In this document: positions 50,643-59,866 of the stretch, piece by piece
Position numbering within the stretch: position 1 is the first letter of the stretch
Layout: every line of letters starts with the position of its first letter
NCBI RefSeq assembly: GCF_016805985.1
Contig: NZ_CP017661.1
Span: 682,001-746,000, forward strand
Direction of reading: 5' to 3'
Source of the DNA: Microbacterium sp. JZ31
GTDB taxonomy: Bacteria; Actinomycetota; Actinomycetes; Actinomycetales; Microbacteriaceae
Length of the DNA stretch: 64,000 nucleotides
Made by a program: the position numbers and the translations under genes
The notes under the pieces: generated by a model
What the model saw: only the letters and a program-made list of their open reading frames with translations
Told to the model about the DNA's origin: nothing
The model's database searches: none

Positions 50643-50683
50643 CGTGAACTCCTTTGTCTTGATGCGGTGATGCAGTGGGTGGG

Positions 50684-51664
50684 TCAGGTGTTCTTGTTCT
50701 TCAGCCCGGAGAGCAGGACGGCGCCGATGATGATCGCGCCGATCAGCACCTGCTGGATGTAGGTGTTGATGCCGACCAGGTTCAGGCCGTTCTGCACGAC
50801 GCCGATGATCGCGACGCCGATCAGCGTGCCGCCGATGTTCGCCTGTCCCGAGCGCAGCAGCGTCATGCCGAGGAAGACCGCGGCGACCGCGAACATCATG
50901 CGGTCGTCCGCCGCGTGCGGGCCCGCGCTGCCGAGGCGGCTGACGAGCACGACGCCGGCGAGGGCCGACAGCCCGCCGGCCGCGACGAACGCGAAGAACC
51001 GGGTCGGGCGGACGTTCACGCCGGACAGCCGCGCGACCTCGGCATTGCCGCCGATCGCGTACCAGCGCCGACCCAGCGTCGTGAAGCGCAGGACCAGCCA
51101 GACGATGACGGAGATGAGCGTCGCGTAGATGACGGGGGCGGGGATGCCGTTGATGCGCATCTGGCCGACGATGTTGAACTCCTCGGCCCAGCCGTAGATG
51201 TTCGTGCCGTCGGTGATGAGCAGATTCAGGCCGCCGACCCCGGTCATCGTCGCGAGGGTCGCGACGAAGGCGGAGATGTTGAGGAAGGCGACGAGGAGGC
51301 CGTTGACGGCGCCGACCAGGATGCCGACCCCCACGCCGCCGAGGATGGCCACGGCGAGGTTCGAGCCGTCGACGAGCAGCGCGCCGGCCGTGGCTCCGCC
51401 GAGCGTCGCCGTCATGCCGACCGAGAGGTCGAAGTCGCCGACGACCATCACGATGGTCTGCGCGACCGCCACGATCGTGAGGATCGCGACGGCGTTGAGG
51501 ATGTTGGTCAGGTTCGACGCGGAGGCGAACCGGCCGCCGCTCGCGATCGCGAACACGACGATCAGCACCACGAGCGCGACGATCGTGCTCGACTGCCAGA
51601 TCAGCTGGGTGAAGCTCCTGCGGTCGGGGGCGACCGCCTGCACCGTGAGGGTCTCGGTCACCAT
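50684..51664 (-). CDS. Sugar ABC transporter permease, RbsC type
   Basis: 326 residues with eight to ten membrane segments. IVVFAIASGGRFASASNLTNILNAVAILTIVAVAQTIVMVVGDFDLSVG (in parts) is the RbsC opening, with GLLVAFLNISAFVATLATM and the conserved GGNAEVARLSGVNVR coupling loop. The ATG at 51664, one base after the ATPase stop, has GGAAGGGA upstream; an earlier in-frame start at 51682 overlaps the ATPase gene and is less likely. Confidence 0.92.
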   Translation of the reverse strand: MVTETLTVQAVAPDRRSFTQLIWQSSTIVALVVLIVVFAIASGGRFASASNLTNILNAVAILTIVAVAQTIVMVVGDFDLSVGMTATLGGATAGALLVDGSNLAVAILGGVGVGILVGAVNGLLVAFLNISAFVATLATMTGVGGLNLLITDGTNIYGWAEEFNIVGQMRINGIPAPVIYATLISVIVWLVLRFTTLGRRWYAIGGNAEVARLSGVNVRPTRFFAFVAAGGLSALAGVVLVSRLGSAGPHAADDRMMFAVAAVFLGMTLLRSGQANIGGTLIGVAIIGVVQNGLNLVGINTYIQQVLIGAIIIGAVLLSGLKNKNT

Positions 51665-51665
51665 C

Positions 51666-53192
51666 TCAGGCGTCCCTTCCATAGGCGTGGGTGAGGATCT
51701 GTTCGTCCGTGGCCGTCGCGGCGTCGACCTCGCCCGACACCCGGCCCTCGTGCATCACGAGGATCCGGTCGGACAGGCCGATCAGCTCCGGCAGTTCGCT
51801 GCTGACCGCGACGACGGCCATGCCGTCGGCGGCGAGCTCGCGGATGAGGCGGTAGATCTCCGCCTTCGTGCCGACGTCGATGCCGCGCGTGGGCTCGTCC
51901 ATCAGCAGCACCTTCGGGCCGCGCGCGAGGATCTTCGCGAGCACGACCTTCTGCTGGTTGCCGCCCGAGAGCTGGCCGACGTCCTGCCGATGCCCGGCGG
52001 CCTTGATCCGCAGGTTCGCGATGGCCTCCTTCGCCAGCGCGGTGATCCGGCGTCCGGAGACGACACCGACGCTGCTGACGCGGCCGAGGTTCGCGATCGC
52101 GACGTTCTCGGTGATCGGGGCGGACAGGATCACGCCCTGGCTGCGGCGCTCCTCCGGGACGAGCGCGATGCCCGCCTCGAGAGCTCGGCCCACACCGCCG
52201 GACACCTCCCTGCCGGAGACGGCGATGGTGCCGGACGTGTGCTTCTGCGCCCCGGCGAGAAGCCGCAGCAGCTCGCTGCGACCGGATCCGGCGAGCCCGC
52301 CGATGCCGAGCACCTCGCCCGCCCGCAGGTCGAACGACACGTCGGTCACGCGCCGTCCCGTGAGCCGCGAGACGGTGAGCACGACGTCCTCTCCCGCGGT
52401 GTCGCGGTCGGGATAGAGCTCGCTCTGCTCGCGTCCGACCATGGTCGAGATGACGTCGTCGATGGACGAGTCGGCGACGTCCTTCGTGACGATCGTCTGG
52501 CCGTTGCGCATCACGGTGAGGCGGTCGCACAGCTCGAAGACCTCCTCCAGGCGATGCGACACGTAGACGATCGCGACGCCCTCGTCCCGCAGACCCCGCA
52601 GCACCGCGAACAGGTCGCCGATCTCCGTGTCCGTCAGGGAGGCGGTCGGCTCGTCCAGGATCAGCACGCGCGCGTCCATCGCGAGGGCGCGGGCGATGGA
52701 GACCATCGTCTGCTTCACGGGGGAGAGGTCGCCCGCCAGAGCGCGGAGCGGGATCCGCTGGTTGAGGCGGTCGAGCAGGGCCTGCGCCCGCTGGCGCATC
52801 GCGCGGCCTCGCACCACGCCGAGCGTCGACGGGGCGCCCTCCGTGAGGGTGATGTTCTCGGCGACGCTGATGGTCGGCACGATCGACAGCTCCTGGTACA
52901 GCGCCACGATGCCGGAACGATTCGCCGCCCGGACGCTCGAGAAGTCGGCGGGCTGTCCGGCGAACCGCACGGTGCCCTCGTCGTGCGAGTACAGCCCCGT
53001 GATGATCTTGATCAGGGTCGACTTGCCGGCGCCGTTCTCGCCGAGTAGCGCGTGGATCTCGCCCGGCCGCACCGACAGGTCCACGCCGCGCAGAGCGGCG
53101 ACGCCGTCGAACGACTTGCTGATGCCCGTGACCTCCAGCGCCGGCGGAGCCGCCACCGCGACGCCCGGCTGCACGGCGGTCGCGGCGCTCAC
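51666..53192 (-). CDS. Sugar ABC transporter ATPase with two ATPase domains, RbsA/MglA type
   Basis: 508 residues. First domain: Walker [18 protein letters not shown] (~45), signature region [17 protein letters not shown], Walker [15 protein letters not shown]. Second domain: [50 protein letters not shown]. As usual for this family the second P-loop is degenerate (AGSGRSE). Start is GTG at 53192, overlapping the dehydrogenase stop as GTGA. Forms the importer with permease and lipoprotein that follow. Confidence 0.93.
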   Translation of the reverse strand: MSAATAVQPGVAVAAPPALEVTGISKSFDGVAALRGVDLSVRPGEIHALLGENGAGKSTLIKIITGLYSHDEGTVRFAGQPADFSSVRAANRSGIVALYQELSIVPTISVAENITLTEGAPSTLGVVRGRAMRQRAQALLDRLNQRIPLRALAGDLSPVKQTMVSIARALAMDARVLILDEPTASLTDTEIGDLFAVLRGLRDEGVAIVYVSHRLEEVFELCDRLTVMRNGQTIVTKDVADSSIDDVISTMVGREQSELYPDRDTAGEDVVLTVSRLTGRRVTDVSFDLRAGEVLGIGGLAGSGRSELLRLLAGAQKHTSGTIAVSGREVSGGVGRALEAGIALVPEERRSQGVILSAPITENVAIANLGRVSSVGVVSGRRITALAKEAIANLRIKAAGHRQDVGQLSGGNQQKVVLAKILARGPKVLLMDEPTRGIDVGTKAEIYRLIRELAADGMAVVAVSSELPELIGLSDRILVMHEGRVSGEVDAATATDEQILTHAYGRDA

Positions 53193-54250
53193 GCCGCGTC
53201 CTCGATCCGGTTGCAGCGGATGATCACCTTGGGATGCCGGCCGCTCACGTGCGCTTCGAAGGCCGCCGCGGCGTCGTCGAGATCGAATACGGCGGCCGTC
53301 AGCTCGCCGAGCTCGAGGTGGGGCAGCAGCTGCAGCGCGCGGGGGAATGCGTACGGCGACACGAAGACGCCCGTGATCGTGAGCTCCCGCAGATACAGGT
53401 AGTCGGACAGGTGCAGCGGCATCTCGAAGTCGTCGGGGTACATGGCGCCGTAGATCACCGTGGCGCCCTTGGCGGCGATGTCGAGCAGCCCGCGCACCGC
53501 GCGGGGCGAGCCGGACGCGTCGATCACGATGTCGTATCCGAGGCCCTGCGTGATCTCGTCCGCGCGTGCCGCCTGGTTCTCCGTCACGGGGTCGATCGTG
53601 AACTCCGCGCCGTGGCGCAGTGCCATCTCCCGGCGCTCGGCGATCGGCTCGATCAGCGTGAGCGAGGTCGCGCCGTACCGCCTCATGACCTGGAGGGCGA
53701 GCTGGCCGATGGGCCCGCCGCCGCAGACGGCGACCCGGTCGCCGACGCGGATGCGCGTCTTGTCGGCGATGCGGACCGCGACGCTCGTCGGCTCGAGCAG
53801 GCACCCCTCGAGAAGCGACACCGATTCGGGAAGGCGATGCACCTGCGACTCGTGCCACGTGACCGTCTCGGCCATGCCGGGCCGGTTGTAGTCCTGGATG
53901 TGCGCGCAGAACTGCTGACGCCCGTCGACGCAGGCGCGGCACGTGCCGCAGAACTTCAGGAAGTTGCCCGACACCCGGTCGCCGACCCGCAGCCCGTTGC
54001 GGGTCGCGCGCTCGCCGAGGGCCTCGATCACGCCGGAGATCTCGTGGCCGAGCCCGATGGGCACGTCGGTGCCGAAGAATCCTTCGGCGAGGTGGGGGTC
54101 GGATCCGCAGATCGCGGCGTAGGCGACGCGGATCCGGACGTCCTCGGGGCCGAGCTCGGGCTCGGGGAGGTCGACGACCCCGATGCGGCCCCGCGTGTCC
54201 TCGTCGGGGTCGCGCAGGCTGCCGATCTTCGTGACGGCGACGGTCTTCAT
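53189..54250 (-). CDS. Zinc-dependent medium-chain dehydrogenase (sorbitol/threonine dehydrogenase type)
   Basis: 353 residues. Catalytic zinc residues: Cys in YAAICGSDPH (~45) and His-Glu in GLGHEISG (~70). Structural zinc: four Cys in KFCGTCRACVDGRQQFC (~100). Rossmann motif VAVCGGGPIGQLALQVM (~175) with an acidic residue after the second strand (LIEP) favouring NAD. Ribosome site GGAGG precedes the ATG. With the transketolase genes upstream, oxidation of a polyol or alpha-hydroxy ketone produced or consumed by them is likely. Confidence 0.92.
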   Translation of the reverse strand: MKTVAVTKIGSLRDPDEDTRGRIGVVDLPEPELGPEDVRIRVAYAAICGSDPHLAEGFFGTDVPIGLGHEISGVIEALGERATRNGLRVGDRVSGNFLKFCGTCRACVDGRQQFCAHIQDYNRPGMAETVTWHESQVHRLPESVSLLEGCLLEPTSVAVRIADKTRIRVGDRVAVCGGGPIGQLALQVMRRYGATSLTLIEPIAERREMALRHGAEFTIDPVTENQAARADEITQGLGYDIVIDASGSPRAVRGLLDIAAKGATVIYGAMYPDDFEMPLHLSDYLYLRELTITGVFVSPYAFPRALQLLPHLELGELTAAVFDLDDAAAAFEAHVSGRHPKVIIRCNRIEDAA

Positions 54251-54261
54251 CGCTGCCTCCC

Positions 54262-55257
54262 TCAGACCGCGGCCGGCTCGTCGGCGGCCGCACGCGTGGC
54301 CGGCCCCGCGGCGCGGCGCAGGGCCGCGACCGTGGCCGACAGGCCGTAGCCGTGCTTGTCGCGCAGCTGCTCGTCCTCGCCGAAGCCGGCGTACACCTGC
54401 GGGATGCCGAGACGCTCGAACGACTCCAGGCGGATGCCGCGATCGGCCACGACGTCGGCCACGCGCGTCGCGAGCCCGCCGTAGGAGAGGTGGTCCTCCA
54501 GGACGACGAAGCGGCCGGCGGTCTCCGCCGCGCAGCGCTCGATGAGATCGGCGTCGATCGGCTTGAGCGTGAACATGTCGACGACGCGCACCGAGACGCC
54601 GTCCTGCGCGAGCTGCTCGGCGGCATCCAGCGCCTGCGCGACGGTCGTGCCGTGCGTGAACAGTGTGACGTCGGAACCGTCGCGCGCGACGATGCCCTTG
54701 CCGATCCGGATCTCGTGCTGGCCGTCCTCGTACAGCACCTTGTCCTTCTTGCCGACGGCCAGCCGGATGTAGATGGGCCCGGTCATGTCCATCGACTGCC
54801 GGATGATCTCGCCCACCATGACGGGGTCGCCGATCGAGGTGACGGTCATGTTCGTCAGCGAGCACATCAGCGACAGGTCCTCGACCGCGTAGTGCGTCGA
54901 GCCGCCGTTGCCCACGAGGCCGCCGTGCGTGCCGATGATCTTGACGGGGAGGTTGGGATAGCACACGTCCGTGCGCACCTGCTCGAGCGCGCGCATCGAC
55001 AGGAACGGGAGCATGCCGGACACGACGGGGATGTTGCCGTCGTACGCCAAGCCCGCCGCGATGCCGACGCACGCCTGCTCCGCGAGTCCGACGTCGACGA
55101 AGCGGTCGGGGTACTTGTCCCGGAACTCGACGAGCGTCGCCCCGATGTCGGGCGTGAGCACCCAGAGGTTCTCGTGCGTCTCGCCGAGCTCGGCGAGGGT
55201 GGATCCGATCACGGATCGCGCGGAGAGCATCTCTCCGAAAGTGAAGGTGACGGGCAT
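54262..55257 (-). CDS. Split transketolase, C-terminal subunit
   Basis: 331 residues. Contains the pyrimidine-binding domain with the catalytic Glu (RFVDVGLAEQACVGIAAGLA, ~60) and the GTHGGLVGNGGSTHYAVEDLSLM segment (in parts), then the C-terminal transketolase domain (VSVRVVDMFTLKPID, FVVLEDHLSYGGLA). It pairs with the N-terminal subunit encoded upstream; start and stop share one base (TGATG). Two-gene transketolases are common in specialised sugar pathways while core metabolism uses a single-chain enzyme, so this is an accessory one. Confidence 0.92.
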   Translation of the reverse strand: MPVTFTFGEMLSARSVIGSTLAELGETHENLWVLTPDIGATLVEFRDKYPDRFVDVGLAEQACVGIAAGLAYDGNIPVVSGMLPFLSMRALEQVRTDVCYPNLPVKIIGTHGGLVGNGGSTHYAVEDLSLMCSLTNMTVTSIGDPVMVGEIIRQSMDMTGPIYIRLAVGKKDKVLYEDGQHEIRIGKGIVARDGSDVTLFTHGTTVAQALDAAEQLAQDGVSVRVVDMFTLKPIDADLIERCAAETAGRFVVLEDHLSYGGLATRVADVVADRGIRLESFERLGIPQVYAGFGEDEQLRDKHGYGLSATVAALRRAAGPATRAAADEPAAV

Positions 55258-56168
55258 CAGCGGGCCTCCTCGTGCGTGTCTGCGGGGGCGATGTCCGCGG
55301 CGGTCGTGCCGCGGCTCGCGTCGAGCGCCGCGAGGGCGCGGGTGAGGTCTTCGGCCCCGAGGGAGCCGGCGTGCCACGCGAGGTTGCGCTCCATGAAGTC
55401 GACGCCCTTGCCCTTGACGGTCTCGCAGACGACAACGGTCGGGACGTCGCTGTCGGGGTCGGGCAGGCGGTCGATCGCATCGACGAGCTGAGCCATGTCG
55501 TGGCCGTCGACCTCGATCACGTTCCAGCCGAACGCCCGCCACTTGTCGGGGTAGGGCTCGAACATCACGCGCTCCTCCGCGAAGCTCGTCATGAGCTGAC
55601 GGTTGCGGTCGACGAACGCGACGAGATTGCCGAGCTTCTGGCTGCGTCCGGCCATCACGGCCTCCCACACCGAGCCCTCGCCCGTCTCGCCGTCGCCCAG
55701 CAGCGTCACCACGCGGTGCTTCTCGCCGCGGTGACGCGCGCTGAGCGCCATCCCGACCGCGAGCGGCAGGCCGTGTCCGAGCGATCCGGTCGACGCCTCG
55801 ACACCCGGCAGCTGCACCTTGCACGGGTGCATCCCGTAGGCGCTGTCGAGCTGGCCGTAGGTGTCGACGATCTCGTCGTACGCGAAGAACCCGCGCATCG
55901 CCATCGCGATGTACATGCACACGGCGGCGTGCCCCTTGCTCAGCACGAACCGGTCGCGCGCCGGGTTGGCGATGTCGTCCGGATCGACCCGCAGGCCGTG
56001 GTGGAACAGCACGGTCAGAATGTCGGCGACCGAGAGGTCGCCGCCGATGTGCACCGCCCCCTCGTAGGTGCCGCAGAGCTCGAGCAGCTTCCGCCGCAGC
56101 TCGTACGCGAGATCCGTCAACTCTCCGACGCTGTGCCGCTCTCCGATGTCGAGCGTCGCTCCCGTCAT
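55257..56168 (-). CDS. Split transketolase, N-terminal subunit
   Basis: 303 residues, the thiamine-diphosphate-binding half. The diphosphate/Mg motif GDGETGEGSVWEAVMAG (~147-163) ending in the Asn-type helix (VAFVDRNRQ) is intact, as are VHIGGDLSVADILTVLF, RFVLSKGHAA and TGSLGHGLPLAVGMALSARH. First gene of the ten-gene operon, behind a good promoter with a repressor-type palindrome. Acts with the C-terminal subunit to move two-carbon ketol units. Donor sugar unknown, and no kinase is encoded in the operon. Confidence 0.93.
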   Translation of the reverse strand: MTGATLDIGERHSVGELTDLAYELRRKLLELCGTYEGAVHIGGDLSVADILTVLFHHGLRVDPDDIANPARDRFVLSKGHAAVCMYIAMAMRGFFAYDEIVDTYGQLDSAYGMHPCKVQLPGVEASTGSLGHGLPLAVGMALSARHRGEKHRVVTLLGDGETGEGSVWEAVMAGRSQKLGNLVAFVDRNRQLMTSFAEERVMFEPYPDKWRAFGWNVIEVDGHDMAQLVDAIDRLPDPDSDVPTVVVCETVKGKGVDFMERNLAWHAGSLGAEDLTRALAALDASRGTTAADIAPADTHEEAR

Positions 56169-56265
56169 GTCACGCCTCCTCTGCCCGGAGTCGACCGACC
56201 TTCACGCGGAAGTCATCGTCGACCCTCGTACGTCCCCGGAGCCCTCGTCGGCTTCGGTGAGAGAG

Positions 56266-56294
56266 AAGCTAGCAGGATCCTGTTTAGGTGTAAA
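56266..56294 (-). promoter_or_regulatory. Promoter of the transketolase/sugar operon
   Basis: Minus strand: TTTACA (56294 to 56289), 17-base spacer, TAGCTT (56271 to 56266). It is about 100 bases upstream of the first gene and identical in -10 to the P450-permease promoter. Confidence 0.7.
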
Positions 56295-56299
56295 CAGGA
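56278..56299. promoter_or_regulatory. Palindromic operator, probable MarR-type binding site
   Basis: TCCTGTTTA-GGTG-TAAACAGGA has perfect 9-base arms. It covers the -35 and most of the spacer of the minus-strand promoter and lies about 107 bases before the divergent MarR gene. A related half site (TAAACTTGTT) follows at ~56307. Confidence 0.75.
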
Positions 56300-56405
56300 A
56301 TGTCCATAAACTTGTTGACGCGCGCCCGGGGTTCCGGTTCGCGTGCCGGACCGTCTGCGAGACTGTCCGCACGATCACGGTGGGAGCCGTGCGGAGGGGA
56401 GCGAC

Positions 56406-56930
56406 ATGAGCCGGGTCGTGGAGAGCGAACAGGCGGCGGACGCCGCGCTACGGCGCCATGCCGCCCCTGCCGGAGCGATCACCGAGCCGCTGGATGACGT
56501 CCTCGAGCCCGAAGGGTTCACCCCGCGGCTGCTCGCGCTGCTGTCCAACGCCCTCGTGTGGCGCGAGTCGCACGAGCTGCGTCGCCGGTTCGGCCTCGGG
56601 ACGAACGACTGGCGCGTCATCTCGGCCATCGCGACGCGGCCCGGCTCGTCCGCCACGGAGGTGTCCGACTTCCTGGACGTGAACAAGGCCGTCGTGTCGA
56701 AGAGCGTGAACACGCTGCTCGAGCGCGGGCTGCTGCTCCTGTCGGACGGGCCGCGCGGCTCCCGCCCGATGTACCTCAGCGAGGACGGCGCCGAGATGCA
56801 CCACCTCATGCGGCCGATCTCGCTGCGCGGTCAGGAGATCATTTTGGAGGGCGTCCCGCAGGCGGAGATCGACCGCTTCAACGCCACCCTGCGCGAGATG
56901 CTGACGCGCATCCGCGCCGACGCGGGCTGA
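56406..56930 (+). CDS. MarR-family regulator of the sugar operon
   Basis: 174 residues from the ATG at 56406 with GGGGAG upstream. Winged helix at ~45-115: LGTNDWRVISAIATRPGSSATEVSDFLDVNKAVVSKSVNTLLERGLLLL, with the wing GPRGSRPMYLSEDG. The region before it is longer than usual. Divergent from the transketolase operon, with a perfect palindrome over that operon's promoter, so it is the likely repressor. Inducer probably the imported sugar or polyol, or an intermediate. Confidence 0.9.
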   Translation: MSRVVESEQAADAALRRHAAPAGAITEPLDDVLEPEGFTPRLLALLSNALVWRESHELRRRFGLGTNDWRVISAIATRPGSSATEVSDFLDVNKAVVSKSVNTLLERGLLLLSDGPRGSRPMYLSEDGAEMHHLMRPISLRGQEIILEGVPQAEIDRFNATLREMLTRIRADAG

Positions 56931-56951
56931 CCCGCGCGGGTCCGGGGCGTC

Positions 56952-58778
56952 TCAGCGCGAGGGCTTGACGACCATCGCGGAGCCGCCGCCGCGCCGCACG
57001 GGTTCCGCCACGGCGATCACGCTGCCGTCCCTGCGGAACTCGATGGCCGTCGCGGCGCCGATCTCGGCGGCGGACGTGAACGCGTCGCCCGACGGCGTGA
57101 GCCGATGGCCGTAGGGCGTCAGCCGGTCGCCGTATCGCGCGATGAACTCGGGCTCGGCCGTGACCGCCGCGGTGTTGCGCTGCGAGGCCCGGGGAGCGGC
57201 GATCGCCTGCGGCAGGCTCATCCGGAGATCCACCCGGTTCACGATCATCTGCAGCACGGTGGTGATGATCGTGGAGCCGCCCGGCGAGCCGAGCGCGAGG
57301 AACGGCTCGCCGTCCTTCAGCACGATGGTCGGCGACATCGACGAGCGTGGCCGCTTGTTCGGCTCGATGCGGTTCGGGTCGTCGGGGTCGTAGACGGTCG
57401 AGAAGTCGGTCAGCTCGTTGTTGAGGAGGAAGCCGCGGCCGGGCACCGTGATGCCCGAACCGCCCGTCTGCTCGATCGTCAGGGTGTACTCGACGACGTT
57501 GCCCCACCGGTCCGCGACGGTCAGATTGGTGGTCGAGACGTTCTCGGTGTCCTTCTCGTCCGCCAGGGGCAGGGACTCGGCCGGGCACACGCCGTCGTAC
57601 GAGAGCGTGTCGCCGGGCGCGACGGGCTTGACGGCCGCGCGGTCCGGATCGATCTGACACGCGCGCTCGGCGCCGAACACCGGATCGGTGAGCGTCTCCA
57701 TCGGCACGTCGACGAACGCGGGGTCGCCCACGTACGCGCCGCGATCCGCGAAGGCCAGCGCGCTGGCCTCGAGGTAATGGTGCAGCGTGTCGGCGGTCGA
57801 CGCCCGGCGCAGATCGAAGGTGTCCAGGATGTTCAAGGCCTCGCCCACCGTCGTGCCGCCGCTGCTCGACGGCGCCATGCCGTAGACCTCCAGACCGCGG
57901 TACTCCACGCGCGTGGGTGCCTGGTCCAGGGCGCGGTAGCGGGCGAGGTCGCGCGTCGTCAGGTAGCCCGCCGGCACCGGCAGCGTCGTGTCGCGGGTCA
58001 CCGGCGGGTGCTGCACCGTGCGGGCGATCTCGGTCGCGAGCGGGCCGGTGTAGAACGCCCTCGTGCCGTGTTCGGCGAGCAGCCGGTACGTGTCGGCGAG
58101 GTCGTGGTTGCGGAACACGCTGCCCACGGCAGGCGCGTCGCCGCGCGGCAGGAACAGGCGGCGCGTGGAGGTGAACGCCTCGAAGCGGAGCTTGTTGTCG
58201 AGGGTCTGCTGGCGGAACGTCTCGTCGACCACGAAGCCGCGCGTCGCGACCTTGATCGCGGGCCGCAGCGCCTCGCCGAGGCTCAGGGTGCCCCACTTCC
58301 GCAGGGCGCGCTCCCACGTGGCGGGCGTGCCGGGCACGCCGACGGAGACGCCGCTCGTCACGAGCTCGGGCGTGAAGCGATACGGCTGGCCCGTGGCCGG
58401 GTCGATGAACGCGTCGTGCGGCATGGCCGCCGGCGCGGTCTCGCGGCCGTCGATGGTGCTCACCCGCCCGCTGCGCGCGTCGTAGTACAGGAAGTACCCG
58501 CCGCCGCCGATGCCGGCGCTGTACGGCTCGGTGACCCCGAGGGTCGCCGCGGCCGCGACGGCCGCGTCGACCGCGTTGCCGCCCTTGCGCAGCACGCCGA
58601 TCGCGGCGGCGGAGGCATCCGGGTCCACCGTGCTCACGGCACCGCCGTAGCCCGTGGCGGTGGGGGTCTTGACGGGCTGTCGCGGGTCGGCGACCGCCGG
58701 GCTCGCCGCGGCACCACCCGTCACGAGAAGGGCCAGGGCCACCGTGATGGCGGCCGATCGACGTCCGAGTTGAGGCAT
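56952..58778 (-). CDS. ggt: Secreted gamma-glutamyltransferase
   Basis: 608 residues. The ATG at 58778 (GGGAGGAA upstream) starts a Sec signal (SAAITVALALLVTGGAAASPAVA). N-terminal nucleophile family: ASAAAIGVLRKGGNAVDAAVAAAATLGVTEPYSAGIGGGGYFLYYD (in parts), then the self-cleavage site before STTNLTVADRWGNVVEYT with catalytic Thr near 400, and SPGGSTIITTVLQMIVN. It hydrolyses or transfers gamma-glutamyl groups from glutathione or peptides outside the membrane. Neighbouring amino-acid-type importer may take up the products. Confidence 0.93.
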   Translation of the reverse strand: MPQLGRRSAAITVALALLVTGGAAASPAVADPRQPVKTPTATGYGGAVSTVDPDASAAAIGVLRKGGNAVDAAVAAAATLGVTEPYSAGIGGGGYFLYYDARSGRVSTIDGRETAPAAMPHDAFIDPATGQPYRFTPELVTSGVSVGVPGTPATWERALRKWGTLSLGEALRPAIKVATRGFVVDETFRQQTLDNKLRFEAFTSTRRLFLPRGDAPAVGSVFRNHDLADTYRLLAEHGTRAFYTGPLATEIARTVQHPPVTRDTTLPVPAGYLTTRDLARYRALDQAPTRVEYRGLEVYGMAPSSSGGTTVGEALNILDTFDLRRASTADTLHHYLEASALAFADRGAYVGDPAFVDVPMETLTDPVFGAERACQIDPDRAAVKPVAPGDTLSYDGVCPAESLPLADEKDTENVSTTNLTVADRWGNVVEYTLTIEQTGGSGITVPGRGFLLNNELTDFSTVYDPDDPNRIEPNKRPRSSMSPTIVLKDGEPFLALGSPGGSTIITTVLQMIVNRVDLRMSLPQAIAAPRASQRNTAAVTAEPEFIARYGDRLTPYGHRLTPSGDAFTSAAEIGAATAIEFRRDGSVIAVAEPVRRGGGSAMVVKPSR

Positions 58779-58833
58779 GATTCCTCCCGGTTGTGGAGGC
58801 TGCGGTCGGTGACGGCCACGGCGCGAGATGGAT

Positions 58834-58847
58834 GTCAGCATATTGAC
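58834..58847. promoter_or_regulatory. Possible GntR site in the ggt-regulator gap
   Basis: GTCA-N6-TGAC (GTCAGCATATTGAC) is the only dyad noticed in the 227-base gap between divergent ggt and the FCD regulator. It contains TATGCT on the minus strand, a possible -10 for ggt. Weak. Confidence 0.35.
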
Positions 58848-59005
58848 TGCACGCCGCGCTGCCCAGGGGGCGGCCGCATGCGCGGAATCCCACAGCGCTC
58901 CGCCCGAGGCCGAACTTGTGAACAGGATCTTCGACGATCCGGTCCGCGCTCTTGCAGAATGGATCCAGCCCGAAACGCGGGCGCGCATCCGCAAGGGGGT
59001 TCATC

Positions 59006-59659
59006 GTGTCGACGACGACCGAGGCGACCATCGATGTGGGGCAGCCGGACCTCACCGCACGCATCCGCGACGCGATCCTGCGCGGTGACTTCGCGCCGCA
59101 TCAGCGGCTGATCGAGGCGGATCTCAGCGACCGCTTCGGGGCGAGCCGCGCCTCCGTCCGCAACGCGCTCATGAATCTGGCGGGCGAGGGGCTCGTGGAG
59201 CGCCTGCCGAACCGCGGCGCGCGCGTGCGGGCGATCAGCGTCGACGAGGCGATCGAGATCGTCGAGGTGCGCATCGGGCTCGAGGAGCTGTGCGCGCGCA
59301 AGGCCGCCGAGAACCTCACGGACGAGGATGCCGCGGACCTCACCGAGCTGCGCGAGAAGATCGCCGCGGCCGCGACCGGGGGCGATCTCGTCGGCTACGC
59401 GTCGCTGAACCAGGAGATGGATCGGCGCATCCGCGAGCTGAGTGGGCACGCGACCGCGGTGCAGCTGCTGGAAAGGCTGCTCGCGCAGTCCGCGCGCCAC
59501 CAGTTCCGCCTCGCGTACCACCCCGGCCGCATCAACACCTCGGCCCCCGAGCACATCGCGATCATCGACGCCGTCCTCGCGCGCGACCCGGACGCCGCGG
59601 CGCACGCCACGCGCGTGCACCTGGAGGGGATCGTCGCCCTCTTCTCCGACATGCGCTGA
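59006..59659 (+). CDS. GntR-family regulator, FCD subfamily
   Basis: 217 residues from GTG 59006, preceded by AGGGGG. N-terminal winged HTH: DLTARIRDAILRGDFAPHQRLIEADLSDRFGASRASVRNALMNLAGEGLVERLPNRGARV (in parts, ~12-70). The FCD effector domain has the metal-binding Asp/His pattern (NQEMDRRIRELSGHATAV, AYHPGRI, APEHIAIIDAVLARDPDAAAHATRVHLEG). Divergent from ggt and convergent with the Liv importer; either may be a target. FCD ligands are usually small carboxylic or amino acids. Confidence 0.92.
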   Translation: MSTTTEATIDVGQPDLTARIRDAILRGDFAPHQRLIEADLSDRFGASRASVRNALMNLAGEGLVERLPNRGARVRAISVDEAIEIVEVRIGLEELCARKAAENLTDEDAADLTELREKIAAAATGGDLVGYASLNQEMDRRIRELSGHATAVQLLERLLAQSARHQFRLAYHPGRINTSAPEHIAIIDAVLARDPDAAAHATRVHLEGIVALFSDMR

Positions 59660-59827
59660 TCCGGGTCCCCCGCCGGGACCGCCCGTGCCGCCTGCACAAC
59701 GCAGGAGCGGATGCCCGCCGCGCGGGCGATGGGGCCGGTGCGGCGGCGTGTCGGCCTCCTGGGTCCTGCGTCGTGCAGGAACGACGTGGTCCGACACCGG
59801 TGGTCCGACGCCGACGGAGACGACGAA

Positions 59828-59853
59828 GGGGCCCGGGCCGAAGCCCGGGCCCC
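59828..59853. terminator. Hairpin terminator between convergent GntR and Liv operon
   Basis: GGGGCCCGGGC (59828-59838) and GCCCGGGCCCC (59843-59853) pair perfectly around CGAA, a stable tetraloop, 13 bases beyond the binding-protein stop on the minus strand. Confidence 0.8.
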
Positions 59854-59866
59854 CTCGTGGTTCAGA

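Noticed and set aside
59660..59827. Possible small gene between the GntR gene and the Liv operon
   Set aside because: Short open frames only, no ribosome site and no recognisable peptide; treated as non-coding.
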